This document shows positions 31,025-42,527 of a stretch of DNA of 64,000 nt, piece by piece. A program made the position numbers and the translations under genes. Each line of letters starts with the position of its first letter. The stretch's first letter is position 1. The stretch is taken from NCBI GenBank assembly GCA_033182465.1, contig CP137325.1:1984001-2048000 (forward strand), given 5' to 3'. The notes below the pieces were generated by a model. That model was not told the DNA's origin. It saw only the letters and a program-made list of their open reading frames with translations, and did no database searches. The stretch is from Sanghuangporus weigelae. Its lineage: Eukaryota; Basidiomycota; Agaricomycetes; Hymenochaetales; Hymenochaetaceae.

Positions 31025-32549
31025 ATTTTGAAGTCGGTGCCTTATATATATTACAGGTGATGGGTATTCTCGATTAGACTAATTTCATATGGCATGTCAT
31101 TGATGATGAAGTGAACGGAGCTTAGTCTGCATGTGGCACTTATCGAGAAAGGTAACTCGTGAGACTAGATTCGTTCACCATCCTCTCAGAGAGGGCGAGA
31201 GAGGAAGGAATGACTCCTCAGCGCCTTGTATCAGAGCGAGGAAAACAACATGCCGAGAGCGAAGAGCGTTTATACACGAAGTTCGCTATGAGACCAGATC
31301 ATGACAACGTGGAATACTGGGTTCGATTTCGAGGAGAAGCATGATCGTGAGGGATCGAAGAGACAGAAGGACGGCCCAGGTGCGTCGCGTCGAACATGTA
31401 GCGCATGCTAAGACGATCCAGAAGACAAAAATAAGACAATTGACACTGCTCATGAACGATGTAAAAGAGCGCGTGGAAACGGAGGTTCAGGAGATACAGC
31501 ACACGACACAACACTAAGCTAAGACGTTCCGAAAAGGAAAAACGGTGATAACTAAAGGTTTGGCCTGACTCCTTCGACTGATAAAAAGCGAGATCGGCTT
31601 AAGTCACAAGCTCTGTTCTAAGAAAACCGACATGAGAAAGTGAGGACGAAGTTTTCACCGCATCTTTACCTAGTCACATTTTGGATTGTGATCTTTCAAT
31701 ATGGACTTATCATACCTTGATATGACGAGCTCTTAGGAACAAGAGCAGAGATTACTCCTTTGATCGGAACTGTGGTTGACAATTCCGGATGAACTACTTA
31801 GAAAGTGCGTGTTGTAAAGAAATTCAAGACGCCCAAATAATCACGGAATGTCTGAATGGAAGCATGCGAATGGCCACTTGAATTATGGAGAAACATTCAA
31901 TATTAATTGTCCGATCCCGGGGCTTTGCTTTGTACAGAAACTGCGTGGAAGAGGCTAATGGTAGATCATGGAAGGTTCCGTAAAGTCTCCAGGGACGACT
32001 TGACTAAAGGGAAAACCGACCCAAGACCGAATATGAGACTTATGAAGAAAATGACGCTCATTACACAATACCTCGGATAAGTGCGCGAAGCAGTCCGCGA
32101 CGCGTAACTCGTCATAGGCTTGTCCGACGCCTTCATAAATCATAAGAGCCTGCCTGTCAATCTCTGAGATCGTCTTGTATCCTTTGGGTCTCCCAATTGA
32201 ACATCCGAGTCTGCGATGAGGTTGACCGGTGAGGAACGAGCTCAGACTTAGACCACATGCCTCCTACAAGCACGAAAAAGGTAAAACTACGATTAGGCAT
32301 CCATAATACGAACATATAGCTTATTTTTCTTTCACACTTTCTAGTACGAGTGATGTATTACGCTCATTATTAAGGAGCAGTTATTGAGAGGATTGGGTCA
32401 ATACTTCCGGGTGTTCCTCTTCGATGTCAGACTTGGAGGCAGAACTAAAAGCTCTGTCGAGTAATTTTTTTGAGTAAACGCATCTTAAGATTTTCAATAA
32501 TTCGTTACATGAGCAAGACAGCAAGGTCACTGGTCGTCCACTTTGGATT
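31025..32549. other. Spacer of module A between kinase and small gene
   Basis: Homologous blocks occur in modules B and C (for example around 31170-31560 and 37050-37560), with short plus-strand frames that do not stay open among copies. This looks like decayed coding sequence or 3' regions shared by the duplication. I recognise no family. Confidence 0.5.
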
Positions 32550-32972
32550 CTATTCTGTGTGTTCCGTAAAGCTCCACCCGGAAAATGTCTTCCAGCGTTC
32601 CTCCATTTCCTGCTGCGTATATCCACGTTTACCGAACCAAGCAAGCGCTCTTTGCAAGTCTTCGTCCTCCGGGTTAAACGGGATCGGTTCGAACTTTTCG
32701 ATCGTCTCTTCGCTTGCAAGGGACTCGGAGAAGACAACAAGAAAATAACATCTATAGAATCCGTACTCTTTGTGGGCGCCAAGGACCTCGATGCCATTCG
32801 GAATGACGATGGCTTTGAAGTATCCAATGCGGTCCTCGCTGGAGTAATAATCAAGAGCGACGGCGCTGGTCACCTCATTCGTCTCGTCTTTCCTTTTATT
32901 ACGGAGTTTGGCACCAATCTCGATGAGCTGATCGCGTGTAAGCGTAAAGCCACCCGCTTTAAAGTTGGACAT
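32550..32972 (-). CDS. Small module protein, copy A (140 aa), unknown family
   Basis: The open frame begins at ATG 32972, directly after a TTTCAG acceptor, so this may be a second exon rather than the true start. Shared landmarks with copies B and C: FKAGGFT near the start, IVIPNGIEV, GFYRCYFL, EETIEKFEPIPF, RGYTQQEMEERW and WSFTEH. A plausible upstream exon (about 33090-33020) encodes a stretch alignable to copy C, but here it contains a TAA. The C-terminus is five or more residues shorter than in B and C. No catalytic motif, signal peptide or membrane segment is visible. I do not recognise the family; it looks like a compact globular protein. Confidence 0.65.
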   Translation of the reverse strand: MSNFKAGGFTLTRDQLIEIGAKLRNKRKDETNEVTSAVALDYYSSEDRIGYFKAIVIPNGIEVLGAHKEYGFYRCYFLVVFSESLASEETIEKFEPIPFNPEDEDLQRALAWFGKRGYTQQEMEERWKTFSGWSFTEHTE

Positions 32973-33389
32973 CTGAAAGCAGTCTGTAAGGAAGGGCTAT
33001 GTGAACTCGAGATCATGACGAGGGAAGTACCTGCCTCAAGTTATCTGTCGATTAGTTATCAAGATGTAAGATGGGCAAGAAGTCATCATCAGCGTACCGG
33101 ATTGCTTCTTGATGTGTGGCAACGGTATACGGTTCCGTGTCTGTGACTTTTGTAATTTCAGTTCGAGGAAATAGGGGTACAAAAATGTTTTCACATGTAA
33201 TAGATTCCCACACGCGCGCTACTACCGTGGGAACGAGACTTGGTACGGTCTGGATGCCGAATAAACTTGGCGGGCGAGCAGCACACTTCACTTCGTCACT
33301 TATGCATTCCATTACATGTCAAAAAAATACTGAGTATTTGGTATATGTAAATTAAATAAGAAATGATAGAAATTTTACATCCTGAGCCG

Positions 33390-33660
33390 TCAACTCTCGA
33401 GTTCAGGATGAGAGCAACAATTAACCTAAGGAACAGTTTTGTCCGTTATAAGTATAGGCAATGCATGAGTCATATTCGTCTTTCATACCCGTACAATCCC
33501 AGCACCTTCGCAAAAATAAGGATAAGAACCATCAAGACGAATACCCGTGATTCGTATACGTATGCCTGTACACACTAGCGGGACGTCAGATGCGACCAAA
33601 GCAGAGACAAAGCACCGAATCGCCGACAATACCAATAGCATGTCCTGCCGCTAAATGTAA
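33390..33660 (-). pseudogene. V-ATPase proteolipid subunit (c-type) fragment in module A
   Basis: The minus strand reads, in family order, LAAGHAIGIVGD (about 33655-33618), FVLMVLILIFAKVLGLYG (about 33542-33489) and, after a GTATGA-CCTTAG intron, LIVALILNSRV (about 33424-33393). These are the third and fourth membrane helices of V-ATPase c/c'-type proteolipids, including the conserved glutamate region, where the glutamate of IFAEVLGLYG is Lys here. The N-terminal helices are not found in this copy and the linker after GIVGD is frame-broken. It is a dead fragment of a host gene. Confidence 0.75.
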
Positions 33661-34165
33661 CATCTGTTAGAAAGTGTATAGGGTTGCAATGATTTACTGT
33701 GAGTGCGACGCCACAAACACATTCAACACGCCTCGGGTAAGTGAACAGCTCTCGACCGTCGATGAATCAGGCACATTTGCCTTAATCGTCAGTCTGAATC
33801 TCATGTACCATAACATTCATCACAGGGAACAGGTGTACCACAAGGCCAGCTTCCGATATGCAGTTGGATTTCATGTATCAGCCGTATCTGTTCACGACTT
33901 GCTCGTCGTACTTGGGTGTCAAGTAACGACCCGATAATTGCACAACTCAGAAACTCCTACAGGAATGAGTAAAAAGAAAATTCCGACCGAAGTTTGGAAT
34001 CTGTCCTCTGCTTGGAGAACACAGCTGCCCTTGTACGGGCTTACGCGTTGAAGGAAATTCGTCACCGATCGCCTAAATCAGACAGGATCACTCTAATTTG
34101 CTCACAGAGTCAGCGACCTAGACCTTGTTTGTGTCAAGATGGCCCATCAACCGGTGAAGATGCAT

Positions 34166-34480
34166 TTAAGCAGGAGCCTTGCATTCGCGCTTCCTCAAAA
34201 ACACAAGTTCTTCTATCCATCTTCCGTAATTGCAACACGAGAAGCAATCTCTGTGATAAGTGCCATCACCTGACATGATGGCACTGTCAAGGATGAGACG
34301 TGCACAGATCTTGCAGATACAACAACTCATGTGTACAGGAGAACCGTCTTCATACATATCGAAAATGGTGGTCTCCTAGTATAGAAAATTAGTCAGATTG
34401 AAAAAATCGCTGTAATCGCATAAGGACAAACAGCTTACAGTGATACGATCATTACATTTCATGCACCTGAAAGTGCAAAA
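34166..34480 (-). pseudogene. LIM-domain protein fragment
   Basis: Two minus-strand blocks match adjoining exons of a LIM zinc-finger protein: FRCMKCNDRIT (about 34475-34440), and after an intron DMYEDGSPVHMSCCICKIC to ILDSAIMSGDGTYHRDCFSC to RWIEELVF (about 34340-34210). The Cys-x2-Cys, His-x2-Cys spacing of LIM is visible. The flanking domain parts are missing, so it is a gene fragment between modules A and B. Confidence 0.55.
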
Positions 34481-34815
34481 TTTCAGTCGAGTCGAGAATG
34501 CGGCGTAATTGCACAAGCCAAGCACATACCAGTCTACATGCCACGCCAAGCGCGCAATAGCTATCACTGAAAGAGCCATGCAATTGTAAGTTGACTCGCT
34601 ACAGCGGAAGCACAGATGTTTAATCATTCAACCGGGGGCCGATTTACAGCCAGTGTTGGAGTGCCGCCCATTGAAGTCAATGCAATGCGTCGTCCTTTGC
34701 GTAATGTTGAGTGCTTTATTTTGAGCCGTCCGTCGATGTGCGGGGTCGAAGTCGACACGGTGGCAGAGAATACTCAGATCTACTTGCTTACACATACAGC
34801 TGCTGACTAATACAA

Positions 34816-36871
34816 ATGATCCCACCCGATATGGCCAGCAGAGAATCTAAACTCGAAACTCGATACTCCCGTCTTGTTCATTATATCCAATCCGCAAAGA
34901 GCCTCGATCGTCTCATCCAAACAGATCGGATGAATGCACAAACTATTTCGCATGCTGGCTTTTTATCAGAATCGGGTGCAGGGCAAACCCGTCATCCGCG
35001 ATGCGATATTGCGCACTCCGACCACCAAACAAACATCCTATCTGAGGCCTATGCACGATCCACCTGGGAGAAAAATGAGACTAATATTAATCATTTCGGG
35101 AATTCTTGCAACAACGTTCTCGATCCCCTGCACGACAATAATTCAAGATGGTTTGTATCCGTAGACGATCGTCACTTCTACGGAAACAACGGTTCTATCC
35201 AGGTAAGAGATACTTTAGCACTCAGGCGATTAGTCTGACTCAGAGCATACGGATTGCTCACTCCGCCATGCCAAACTAGCAAGGTAGAAGCGGGTCCGGG
35301 CAATTCAGAAGCAGAAGAAAAATGCGAGCCAACAGGGCCATTTTGGATTAATTTCGTGAACAATTTGGAGATACGGAGCGTCGAAAACATTAACACTGGG
35401 CATAGCAACTCGGATCACAGTGGTACGACTGGATTCTTGGAGGAAGAAAGAAAATCGAATCGAGACGAGTGCAATACGTACGAACGCGGCCTGCCATGCA
35501 CTGAATCGGTTACCATATAAAATACATCGACGGTACGCCGGCTCGGCATCCATCATACTTACAAATATGATTCAATATTTCAATATCAGAGGTGTCATCC
35601 GGTCCAACGGCCTCAAAATTACCGAGGATGCCCATAGGACTGTTTTTCTCGTCATCATCGAGTCTGATGGGCTGAGGCACGCAGCTCGGCAGACAAACAG
35701 TCCATCTGTCATTCTATGTAATAGCTTGGCTCCAGGAGGTTTTACGGCGACGTGTGCCTATCTCTGTCATGACAAAGTAGCACACATTCTCACCGTGAGA
35801 AGTCCAGATGGACAAGGCGCTCGTGTTCATGGAGATACAGTTTTATACCCGCTTGAACAAGATCGTAAGGGAATGCTGGTATCGAGCACCATCTGGAAGT
35901 CGGACTGGCGTAAAGTGCAATGGATGGCATTCGATAACGAGCGAGGTGGGAGAGAAGGCGCCATTCTAGTCATGACGAGAGCAATCCCTGAGGATCCTTC
36001 GCCATGCATCTACCTTGAAGCGATAGACAGAACTCTCTACAGGAATGCGTCTGGGAGACGTACGGGTATCGCTGAGCAACTCCTCGATGAAACTGATAGG
36101 ATGTCGCGCCTCGTATTACTTGACCTGCTCTACACCCATTTGCATATGATCGAAGATGAAAAGGTTTTCCGTCAGTGCTTTCGGCATATCTTCGAAGGTG
36201 AGCAATTATGAAAAGAAAGCATCATATGTCTGAAATCTGGCTATTCAGCTCATTATCGTGTATACGAGGCAACGGGAATTCTTCGTCGGGATATTAGTAC
36301 CGACAATTTGATGATTCGCGTGGGATCAGATGGATCGAAGCAAGGTGTTCTAATAGACTGGGATCTTGCCAGTAAGGTGATCGACGAGCAGGACCACACA
36401 GGCACGCGAACCGGAACTCGAGCTTTCATGGCATACGAACTTTTCAATCCCGAAACTCCAAAGCATATTTTGCGTTTCGATTGGGAATCGTTTCTTTATT
36501 ACCTAATGTGGGTCGTCTTCGTCATTATTGATGAAGAATACATGAACGCAGAGACGAAAAGAATTCAAAATGAAACCGGAAGAGCGGCAAAGATGAAGGG
36601 GTTAGGGATGGCTAAATGGCCGAAATTGGCAGACAAGGAGCTCTGGAGGGAGAAGGGATATGCCATGTCAATGTTGAGCAAGGATGCGTCTCCCCGAAGC
36701 GTGTACAAATTTCACTCCACGTTCTCGACATGGATCGAACCAATCTGGGACCGTTTCAGACGAGGCCATAACGCTCGTGTGGATAGAGACCCAAACTTTA
36801 ACAATGAAACTCTTGGGGGTTTGTTGACGTACGAAGGTCTTCGCGACATATTGGACAGTGAAACGAACTAG
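34816..36871 (+). pseudogene. FunK1-like protein kinase, copy B, probably broken
   Basis: An N-terminal exon from ATG 34816 (ending near the HFYGNNGSIQ block) is followed by an exon from about 35280, a frame change near 35470 relative to copy C, a long open stretch to the GTGAGC donor near 36199, and a last exon to TAG at 36871. The C-lobe has IDWDLAS, TRTGTRAFMAYELF and FDWESFLYYLMW. The catalytic loop reads GILRRDISTDN: the histidine of HRD is Arg. Together with the frame change this argues for loss of function, though the last 480 codons remain open. The last exon is almost the same as that of copy C (YMNAETK, MKGLGMAKWPKLADKELWRE). It faces the small gene at 38219-38653. Confidence 0.65.
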
Positions 36872-38218
36872 TCAGTAATGGAGCATAGCTGAATGCTGAA
36901 GTCGACGCCTGATAAAAGAGGTGATAGGTATTTTCTGATTAGATTATCTACTTATGCTATGCCATTGATGATGGATTGAGCGACGTTTAGTTTGCAGCGC
37001 CATGCTTATTGGAAAGGTGAGTTTCTATATATCATTCACATTCTCAGAGAAAAATGAAGAGAAGCGGAAATTGACTCCAAATCGTAAGATGCCAGAACGA
37101 GGAAGAACAACGTGCCGAGAGCGATGAGCGTCACTCGCAGGAAGGATGTTTGATATGCGACCAGATGAGACAAACGTGTCATACTGGATGCCAGAGAGTC
37201 GACTTCGAGGGAAAGCATGATCGCGAGGGATTGAAGAAGCAGAGGAGGGACGGCCCGGGACGGCCCGGGTGCCTCGGCTTGAACATGTAAACCGTGTTCA
37301 GACGCTCAAGAAGACAACAATCTTGTAGATTGATGCACGAATCAAATTTTGTCCAAGGACAAGGCATACGACAAGTGGAATTGCTCATGAATGACGCAAA
37401 AGGGCGCATGGAATGGGAGGTCAGGCTGACCTTTTTTCCCTACATGTCGCAACAAGAAGCTAAGACATTTAGTGGAAGGAAGACTATGATAACCAAAGAC
37501 TTGGCCTGAATGCGTCTCAATTCCTCGACTGATAAGTGGCGAAATCGGCTTAAGCCACAGACTCCGTTCTGCATATGTGGGGTACAGGAGCGAAATTTTT
37601 TAGTTAGTTTGTCTACTCTTTTCCCAGTCACATTATGAATTGTGATCTTTCAATATGCGCTCTCTGACCATACCTTGATGTTACAGACTTGTCGGAACAA
37701 GAGCACAGGTCAATTTTTAGATCGGAATTGTAGTCGATAGCTCAGGACATATTACTTTCAGGGTGCAGGAGTCCGATGTGCCCGAATAACCGCTGGACCA
37801 TGGCAGCTTCTGGCGTCCCGTATCATCCGAAGTTTTGAAGAACGAAGGAAGCGTGTGAGTAGCCATCACTGTGTGAAGAAATTATAACATAATCCGTCCG
37901 AAGTGACTCGTTTCTATTGTATGAAGAAACTGTACCAAAGGGGCAATTGTCAGATAGGTGTCTGTCACTTACGAAGGGAAGCTAGCGCACATAATGCAAA
38001 ATAGAAACCATAGGAATTACTTGAAGACGCTCGAGGACCTATTTGTCCCACAGTCCAGTGTAAAATCGCCTTCACTCTGAAAGTGTGATTATCGAGAGCG
38101 TATGACTAACACTTATAGGCGGCTGACCCAGTCCGTTGCAAGATCTGATGAGGATGCGGAAGTTATAGTAAGCTGGGCCGATTACTTGAGCTCATTGGTT
38201 AACAAGACAGAGAACTGA
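36872..38218. other. Spacer of module B between kinase and small gene
   Basis: Collinear with 31025-32549 of module A. A short direct duplication GGACGGCCCGGG occurs twice at about 37245-37270. No gene is supported. Confidence 0.5.
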
Positions 38219-38653
38219 TTAGCCATCCACTTCGAATTCTATGTGCTCGGTAAAGCTCCATTCGGAAAACGTGTTCCAACGCTCCTGCATCTCCTCCCGT
38301 GTATATCCATGTCCACTAAACCACCCAAGTATCCTCTCCACATTGTCGTTGTCTATGAACGGAATTGGCTTGAAGTCTTCGACCGTTTCTCCATTCGTAA
38401 GGGGCTCGGAGTCGAAAACAAGAAAATAGCCTCTGCAGAATCCATCTCTCTTCAGAGCCCCAGGGACTTCAATGCTTTTCGGGATAACGATGCCTCTAAG
38501 AGAGCCGAGATTATTCTGTTTGGACAAGACGTTAAGGGCGAAAACTCCGCTCATCTCGTTCGGCTCTTTTATCCGGTCTCCGTAGATTTTTTTTCCAAAC
38601 TCGCTGATTTGGTCATGCGTGAATGTAAACCCACATGATTTGAATTTAGTCAT
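38219..38653 (-). CDS. Small module protein, copy B (144 aa), unknown family
   Basis: The frame opens at ATG 38653, right after a CATCCAG acceptor, so an upstream exon is likely. In this copy an upstream open stretch (about 38782-38708) supports a longer product, ending at a GTAAGC donor. Landmarks: FKSCGFTFT, GIVIPKSIEVPGALKRDGF, RGYFLVF, ETVEDFKPIPF, GHGYTREEMQERW, WSFTEHIEFEVDG. The frame is open throughout. Function and family unknown; no signal peptide or membrane helix is seen in the shared part. Confidence 0.7.
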   Translation of the reverse strand: MTKFKSCGFTFTHDQISEFGKKIYGDRIKEPNEMSGVFALNVLSKQNNLGSLRGIVIPKSIEVPGALKRDGFCRGYFLVFDSEPLTNGETVEDFKPIPFIDNDNVERILGWFSGHGYTREEMQERWNTFSEWSFTEHIEFEVDG

Positions 38654-39216
38654 CTGGATGCCATTCGTAAGTAAGGGTGTCGTAGAGTCAAAGTAGTAGA
38701 GACGCTTACCTTGGGAAGTTCCTTTTACGCAGGATGGAGGATAGAAACCGGTCGGTCTCCTGAGTAGCCATATATATACCAACCCCGGGGATTGCCACTT
38801 GATGAAACGGTACGAAGTGTGAGTAAATAGGAACTTTTTCTTATCTGTAATTTCAGTTTAGAAATATCCATATTCGTAGGCTCAAAAATATATTTATATG
38901 TTAATGGGTTCTCATATCATCCTGTTCTCTGTGATACAGTTGATCGGATTCGGTGACACATTTGCCATCGTACAGACTATCGGTAAGTGCATAGCTATGG
39001 TCTAAGCTGCCTGTATTGATGAGCATCACGAGCTTCAATTGGTGTTCCTATAAGTACGCTCCTTTTGATTCCTGCTCAGACTTATCTTATCCCTCTACTG
39101 CCGTTCACAGAGGAGGAACTTGTAATTCTGGATAAGCATTTATCATCGTCTGATTACGTTACACAACGGGAAAAACATTATTGCGGAGTATCTGGCACAT
39201 GTAAAGTAGATATGAA

Positions 39217-39740
39217 TGGATGGAAATTTAACCCCCGAGTTCAGGATGAGGGCAACAATTAACCCAAGGAATGATTTCGTCAGTTATAAACCATTCATAG
39301 GTCATTGTACACGTACAATGCGAGCACCTCCGCAAAAATAAGGATGAGAACCATCAAAACGAATACCCGTGATTCGCTTGTAAGTCTGCCTCGCCTCCCC
39401 GCCGTCGGTCGAGATCTATTCACTTACCCGCAAGTGTCGACCTTACTTGTGGCTTCGCATTCACAGAAAACCCATCGCAGCAACCTATTCACTGTTAAGC
39501 GGATTTTTACACTTAGCAGCCGAATTTGCTTGCGGGTATACCGGCTCTGCAGCAGGACATGCTATTGGTATCTTTGGCGACTTGGTGCTTTGTTTCTGTT
39601 AACATTGCTTCGGTCGCACCAGACGTCTCGATAGCATGCACGGGCGTACGTATACACCGGCTATTAGGACTGAAACGACCAGCCCGTATATGGTGATAAT
39701 ACCGGACCTGACTACTGGTACGAGGAACTTTTAGGGGGTT
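39217..39740 (-). pseudogene. V-ATPase proteolipid fragments with an internal inversion, module B
   Basis: Minus-strand blocks: VPVVRSGIITIYGLVVSVLI (about 39725-39660), FVLMVLILIFAEVLALY (about 39358-39308, keeping the helix-4 glutamate) and LIVALILNSGV (about 39262-39232). The block that belongs between them, SAAGHAIGIFGD (about 39550-39588), lies on the plus strand. The inverted part runs from about 39377 to 39658, judged against module A, where the same sequence has the opposite orientation. The gene is dead. Confidence 0.75.
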
Positions 39741-40198
39741 CATTAGTTTAGCGCCTGTCCAATTTAAGAGACAAAGGGTATGGACGCACCTTCATGATCA
39801 ACTCCGGTCGGAACGTCCCTAATCCTGCTATCCCAATGCCTGCTTTTGACGTTCCATAAGCCACGCGAACGGCTACGGAGTTTTTCTTGATCACAGAAAG
39901 GTTGACACCGAAGAGGTAAGCACGTACTGCTGAGGGTCATCTACACGCGTGCAACGTCAGTCAAGGATTTCCTGCACTCATTATCGAAGGTTTATTAGCG
40001 AGGCCAAACTGGCGATCGGCGAAGCCAAAGAATGGATATTTTTTCTTTTGACTTGATTGATCCTTATCGTTTTGTCTCCGACAAAGTCTCCCTACGCGAG
40101 GTAGTTCGTAAGGATACTGGGGAGGATCTTTGAGAAACAGCTACAACCACATACCTTTTTCTTGTATGGATCGGGACGCCTAAACGAGCGTACTTTCT

Positions 40199-40660
40199 TC
40201 ACAAACAAAGTCCTAGTTGATGATTACCAGTGCAACTGACCACAGTCTTCGTTGGTGAGGGCACTTCGGCCTTGAGGTGCGCAGGAACGGGCACGAACAC
40301 GGCATGCGAGGACCCGAGAATCCTGCTCAGATGATTCTCTCTGTCTCCTTCCGTAGTCCCTCGCGGGTCATCTCCTGACGCCGCATGACCAACGAGATAC
40401 AAGGGTACGCTGAATCCCTGGGTCATTCTGGTGATCGCGTTGTTTCTAAGTGTACGTGTCGTCCAGTATATTTGTCGTTGTTCTTTCACACCTGGTTCCT
40501 CGGCTGCAACAGATAGAGTACAAGGTTCGGGAAAGGTGAGTTGCACGATGGGCTTAAGAGGGACGAATGTGGTGCCCAGTGTACCTCTAATGCCTAATTC
40601 GGACGGTGAAATTGCATCTGGCGGGACCACGATGGGTGATTTCCCGATGAGTGAGGCGCG
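40199..40660 (-). pseudogene. Unrecognised gene fragment between modules B and C
   Basis: The minus strand holds a long open stretch reading PPDAISPSELGIRGTLGTTF, VPLKPIVQLTFPEPCTLSV, VKEQRQIYWTTRTLRN and FSVPLYLVGHA. The composition looks like real protein and not chance, but no family is recognised. The 143-codon frame ends at the window of sequence just before module C, which starts near 40850 without its usual upstream part. Probably a gene fragment brought in by rearrangement. Confidence 0.35.
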
Positions 40661-40849
40661 TCTTATACGACATGTTGATGTACTGAAGAACCGGTGAAGA
40701 CCTGACGGATGGTGGTCGCTGTATTCGCGTGAGCATGGTGGAGGAATTCCTGATGCTTCGGCGATCCGATCCCCGGGTCACGCTTGTAATAAAATGTAAC
40801 TGTGACTGATGGATTCAAGACGCGCTCGCGTAATGGACAGGACAAAATT

Positions 40850-42527
40850 CTCGATCTCAATAATTCAAGGTGGTTTGCTTCCGTAGACCCTCGCCACTTC
40901 TGCGGAAACAACTGTTTTATCCAAGTAAGAGAGACTTTCACACCCTAAAGATTAGCCTGACTGACGACCATACATATGTACTGCTCACTCAGTGTGCCAA
41001 ACCAGCAAGGTAGAAGTGGGTTCGTGCAATGCAGAGGGAAGATGCGAGCCAACAGGACCATTTTGGATAAATTTCATGAGCAATTTGAAGTTCCGAAGCG
41101 TTGAAAACATTAACACTGGGAGCACCAGCTTGGATCATCGTGGTACAGCCGGATTCTGGGAGGAAGAAGAAGTTTTGATTCTACACAAGTGTAATACAGA
41201 CGCAGTCTGCCATGCTCTAAATCAGTTATCATATAAGCTACATCGACGGTACGCCAGCTCGGCATTCATCATATGGCCTCAAAATTACCGGGATTGCCCA
41301 TAGGGTTGTTTTCCTCGTCAGCGTCGAGTCTAAAGGGATGAAGCACGCAAGTCGGCAGACAACGAGTCCATTTGTCATTCTATGGAATAACTTGGCTCCA
41401 GGAGGTTTAACAGCGACGCGTGCCTATCTCTATCATGACGAATTGGCGCACATTCTCACTGCGGGTAGTCCAATTGGACGAGGCGCTCAGAAACGGTCTT
41501 ATGCTCGCATGAACGAAATCGCAAGGGAGTGCTGGTACTGAAAGCTATCCGGAACGCAGACTAGCATAAAATGCAATGGAACGTATTCGACCACGAGCGA
41601 AACGAAATAGAAGGTGCTATTCTTGTCGTGACAAAAGTAAACCCTGAGGGTCCTTCGCCATACATCTACCTTGGAGCGGTAGACACAACTCTCTACAAGA
41701 ATGCGTTCAGGAGACGTACGGGTAACGCTGAGCGACTCCTCAATGAAACTGATAGGGTGTCGCGCCTCGTATTACTTGACCTACTCTACACCCATTTGCA
41801 TATGATCGAACATGAGAAGATTTTTCGTCAGTGCTTTCGGCATATCTTCGAAGGTCAGCAATTATGAAAAAAAAGTATCATATGTCTGAAATGTCGCTAT
41901 TCAGCTCATTATCGTGTATACAAGCAACGGGAATTCTTCATCGGGATATTAGTATCGACAATTCGATGGTTCACATGGAGCACGACGGATCGAAGGGAGG
42001 TGTTCTGACAGACTGGGATCTTGCAAGTATACTTGTGTCCGAAAAATAAGACTACACAGGGATACGTACCGGATCTCGAGCCTTTCTGGCACACGATCTT
42101 TTCAATCCCGAAACCCCAAAGCATATTCTGCGTTTTGATTAGGAGTCGTTTCTTTATTACCTCATGTGGGTCGTCTTCGTCATTATTGATGAAGAATACA
42201 TGAACGCAGAGACGAAAATAATTCAAAATGAATCCAAAATAACGGCAAAGATGAAAGGGTTAGGGATGGCGAAATGGCCGAAATTGGCAGACAAGGAGCT
42301 CTGGAGGGAGAAGGGATATGCCATGTCAAGGTTGCGCAAGGATGCGTCTCCCCGAAGCGTGTACGAATTTCACTCCACGTTTTTGGCGTGGATCAATCCA
42401 ATCTGGGATCTCTTCATACAAGACTACCACGCGAAAACGGTTAACGAGTCAGTGTTTTACCGAAACCTTCAGCAAGCTTCTGACGTACGAAGTCCGTTGT
42501 GACATATTGGACAGTGAACTGAACTAG
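40850..42527 (+). pseudogene. FunK1-like protein kinase, copy C, dead and mosaic
   Basis: Blocks match copies A and B along the whole length: GPFWINFMSN, CHALNQLSYKLHRRYASS, FVILWNNLAPGGLTATRAYL, QWNVFDHER, TGILHRDISIDNSMV, TDWDLAS and FLYYLMW. The sequence is interrupted by a deletion with frame change after SSAFII (about 41270), further frame changes near 41320 and 41540, stops after LVSEK (42047) and before ESFLYY (about 42140), and a frame change near 42475. The first two thirds resemble copy A (FDHER, PEGPSP, RVSR, GQQL) while the C-lobe from about 42160 is nearly the same as copy B. It is a clear pseudogene. Confidence 0.85.

Larger units (their letters stand above)
28837..33765. repeat. 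Tandem module A (FunK1-like kinase, small protein, V-ATPase fragment)
   Basis: The left edge is where CCCATTGAAG and the following bases match module B at about 34660. The right edge is approximate, where GGGTAAGTGAA matches inverted sequence of module B. The module shares collinear blocks with module B (about 34650-39740) and, for its central part, module C (about 40850-44520). The start codons of the small gene are spaced 5681 and 5737 bp apart. Divergence between copies is substantial, so the duplications are not recent. Confidence 0.8.
34650..39740. repeat. Tandem module B (FunK1-like kinase, small protein, V-ATPase fragments)
   Basis: This is the second unit of the triplication. Its left end matches module A from CCCATTGAAG onward. 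It carries the kinase at 34816-36871, the small gene at 38219-38653 and V-ATPase proteolipid fragments to about 39720. A segment of about 280 bp (about 39377-39658) is inverted relative to module A. Confidence 0.8.

Noticed and set aside
34934-35164. Alternative frame with a hydrophobic stretch opposite in phase to FunK1 copy B
   Set aside because: The FunK1-related blocks (HFYGNNG) lie in the other frame and are shared with copy A.
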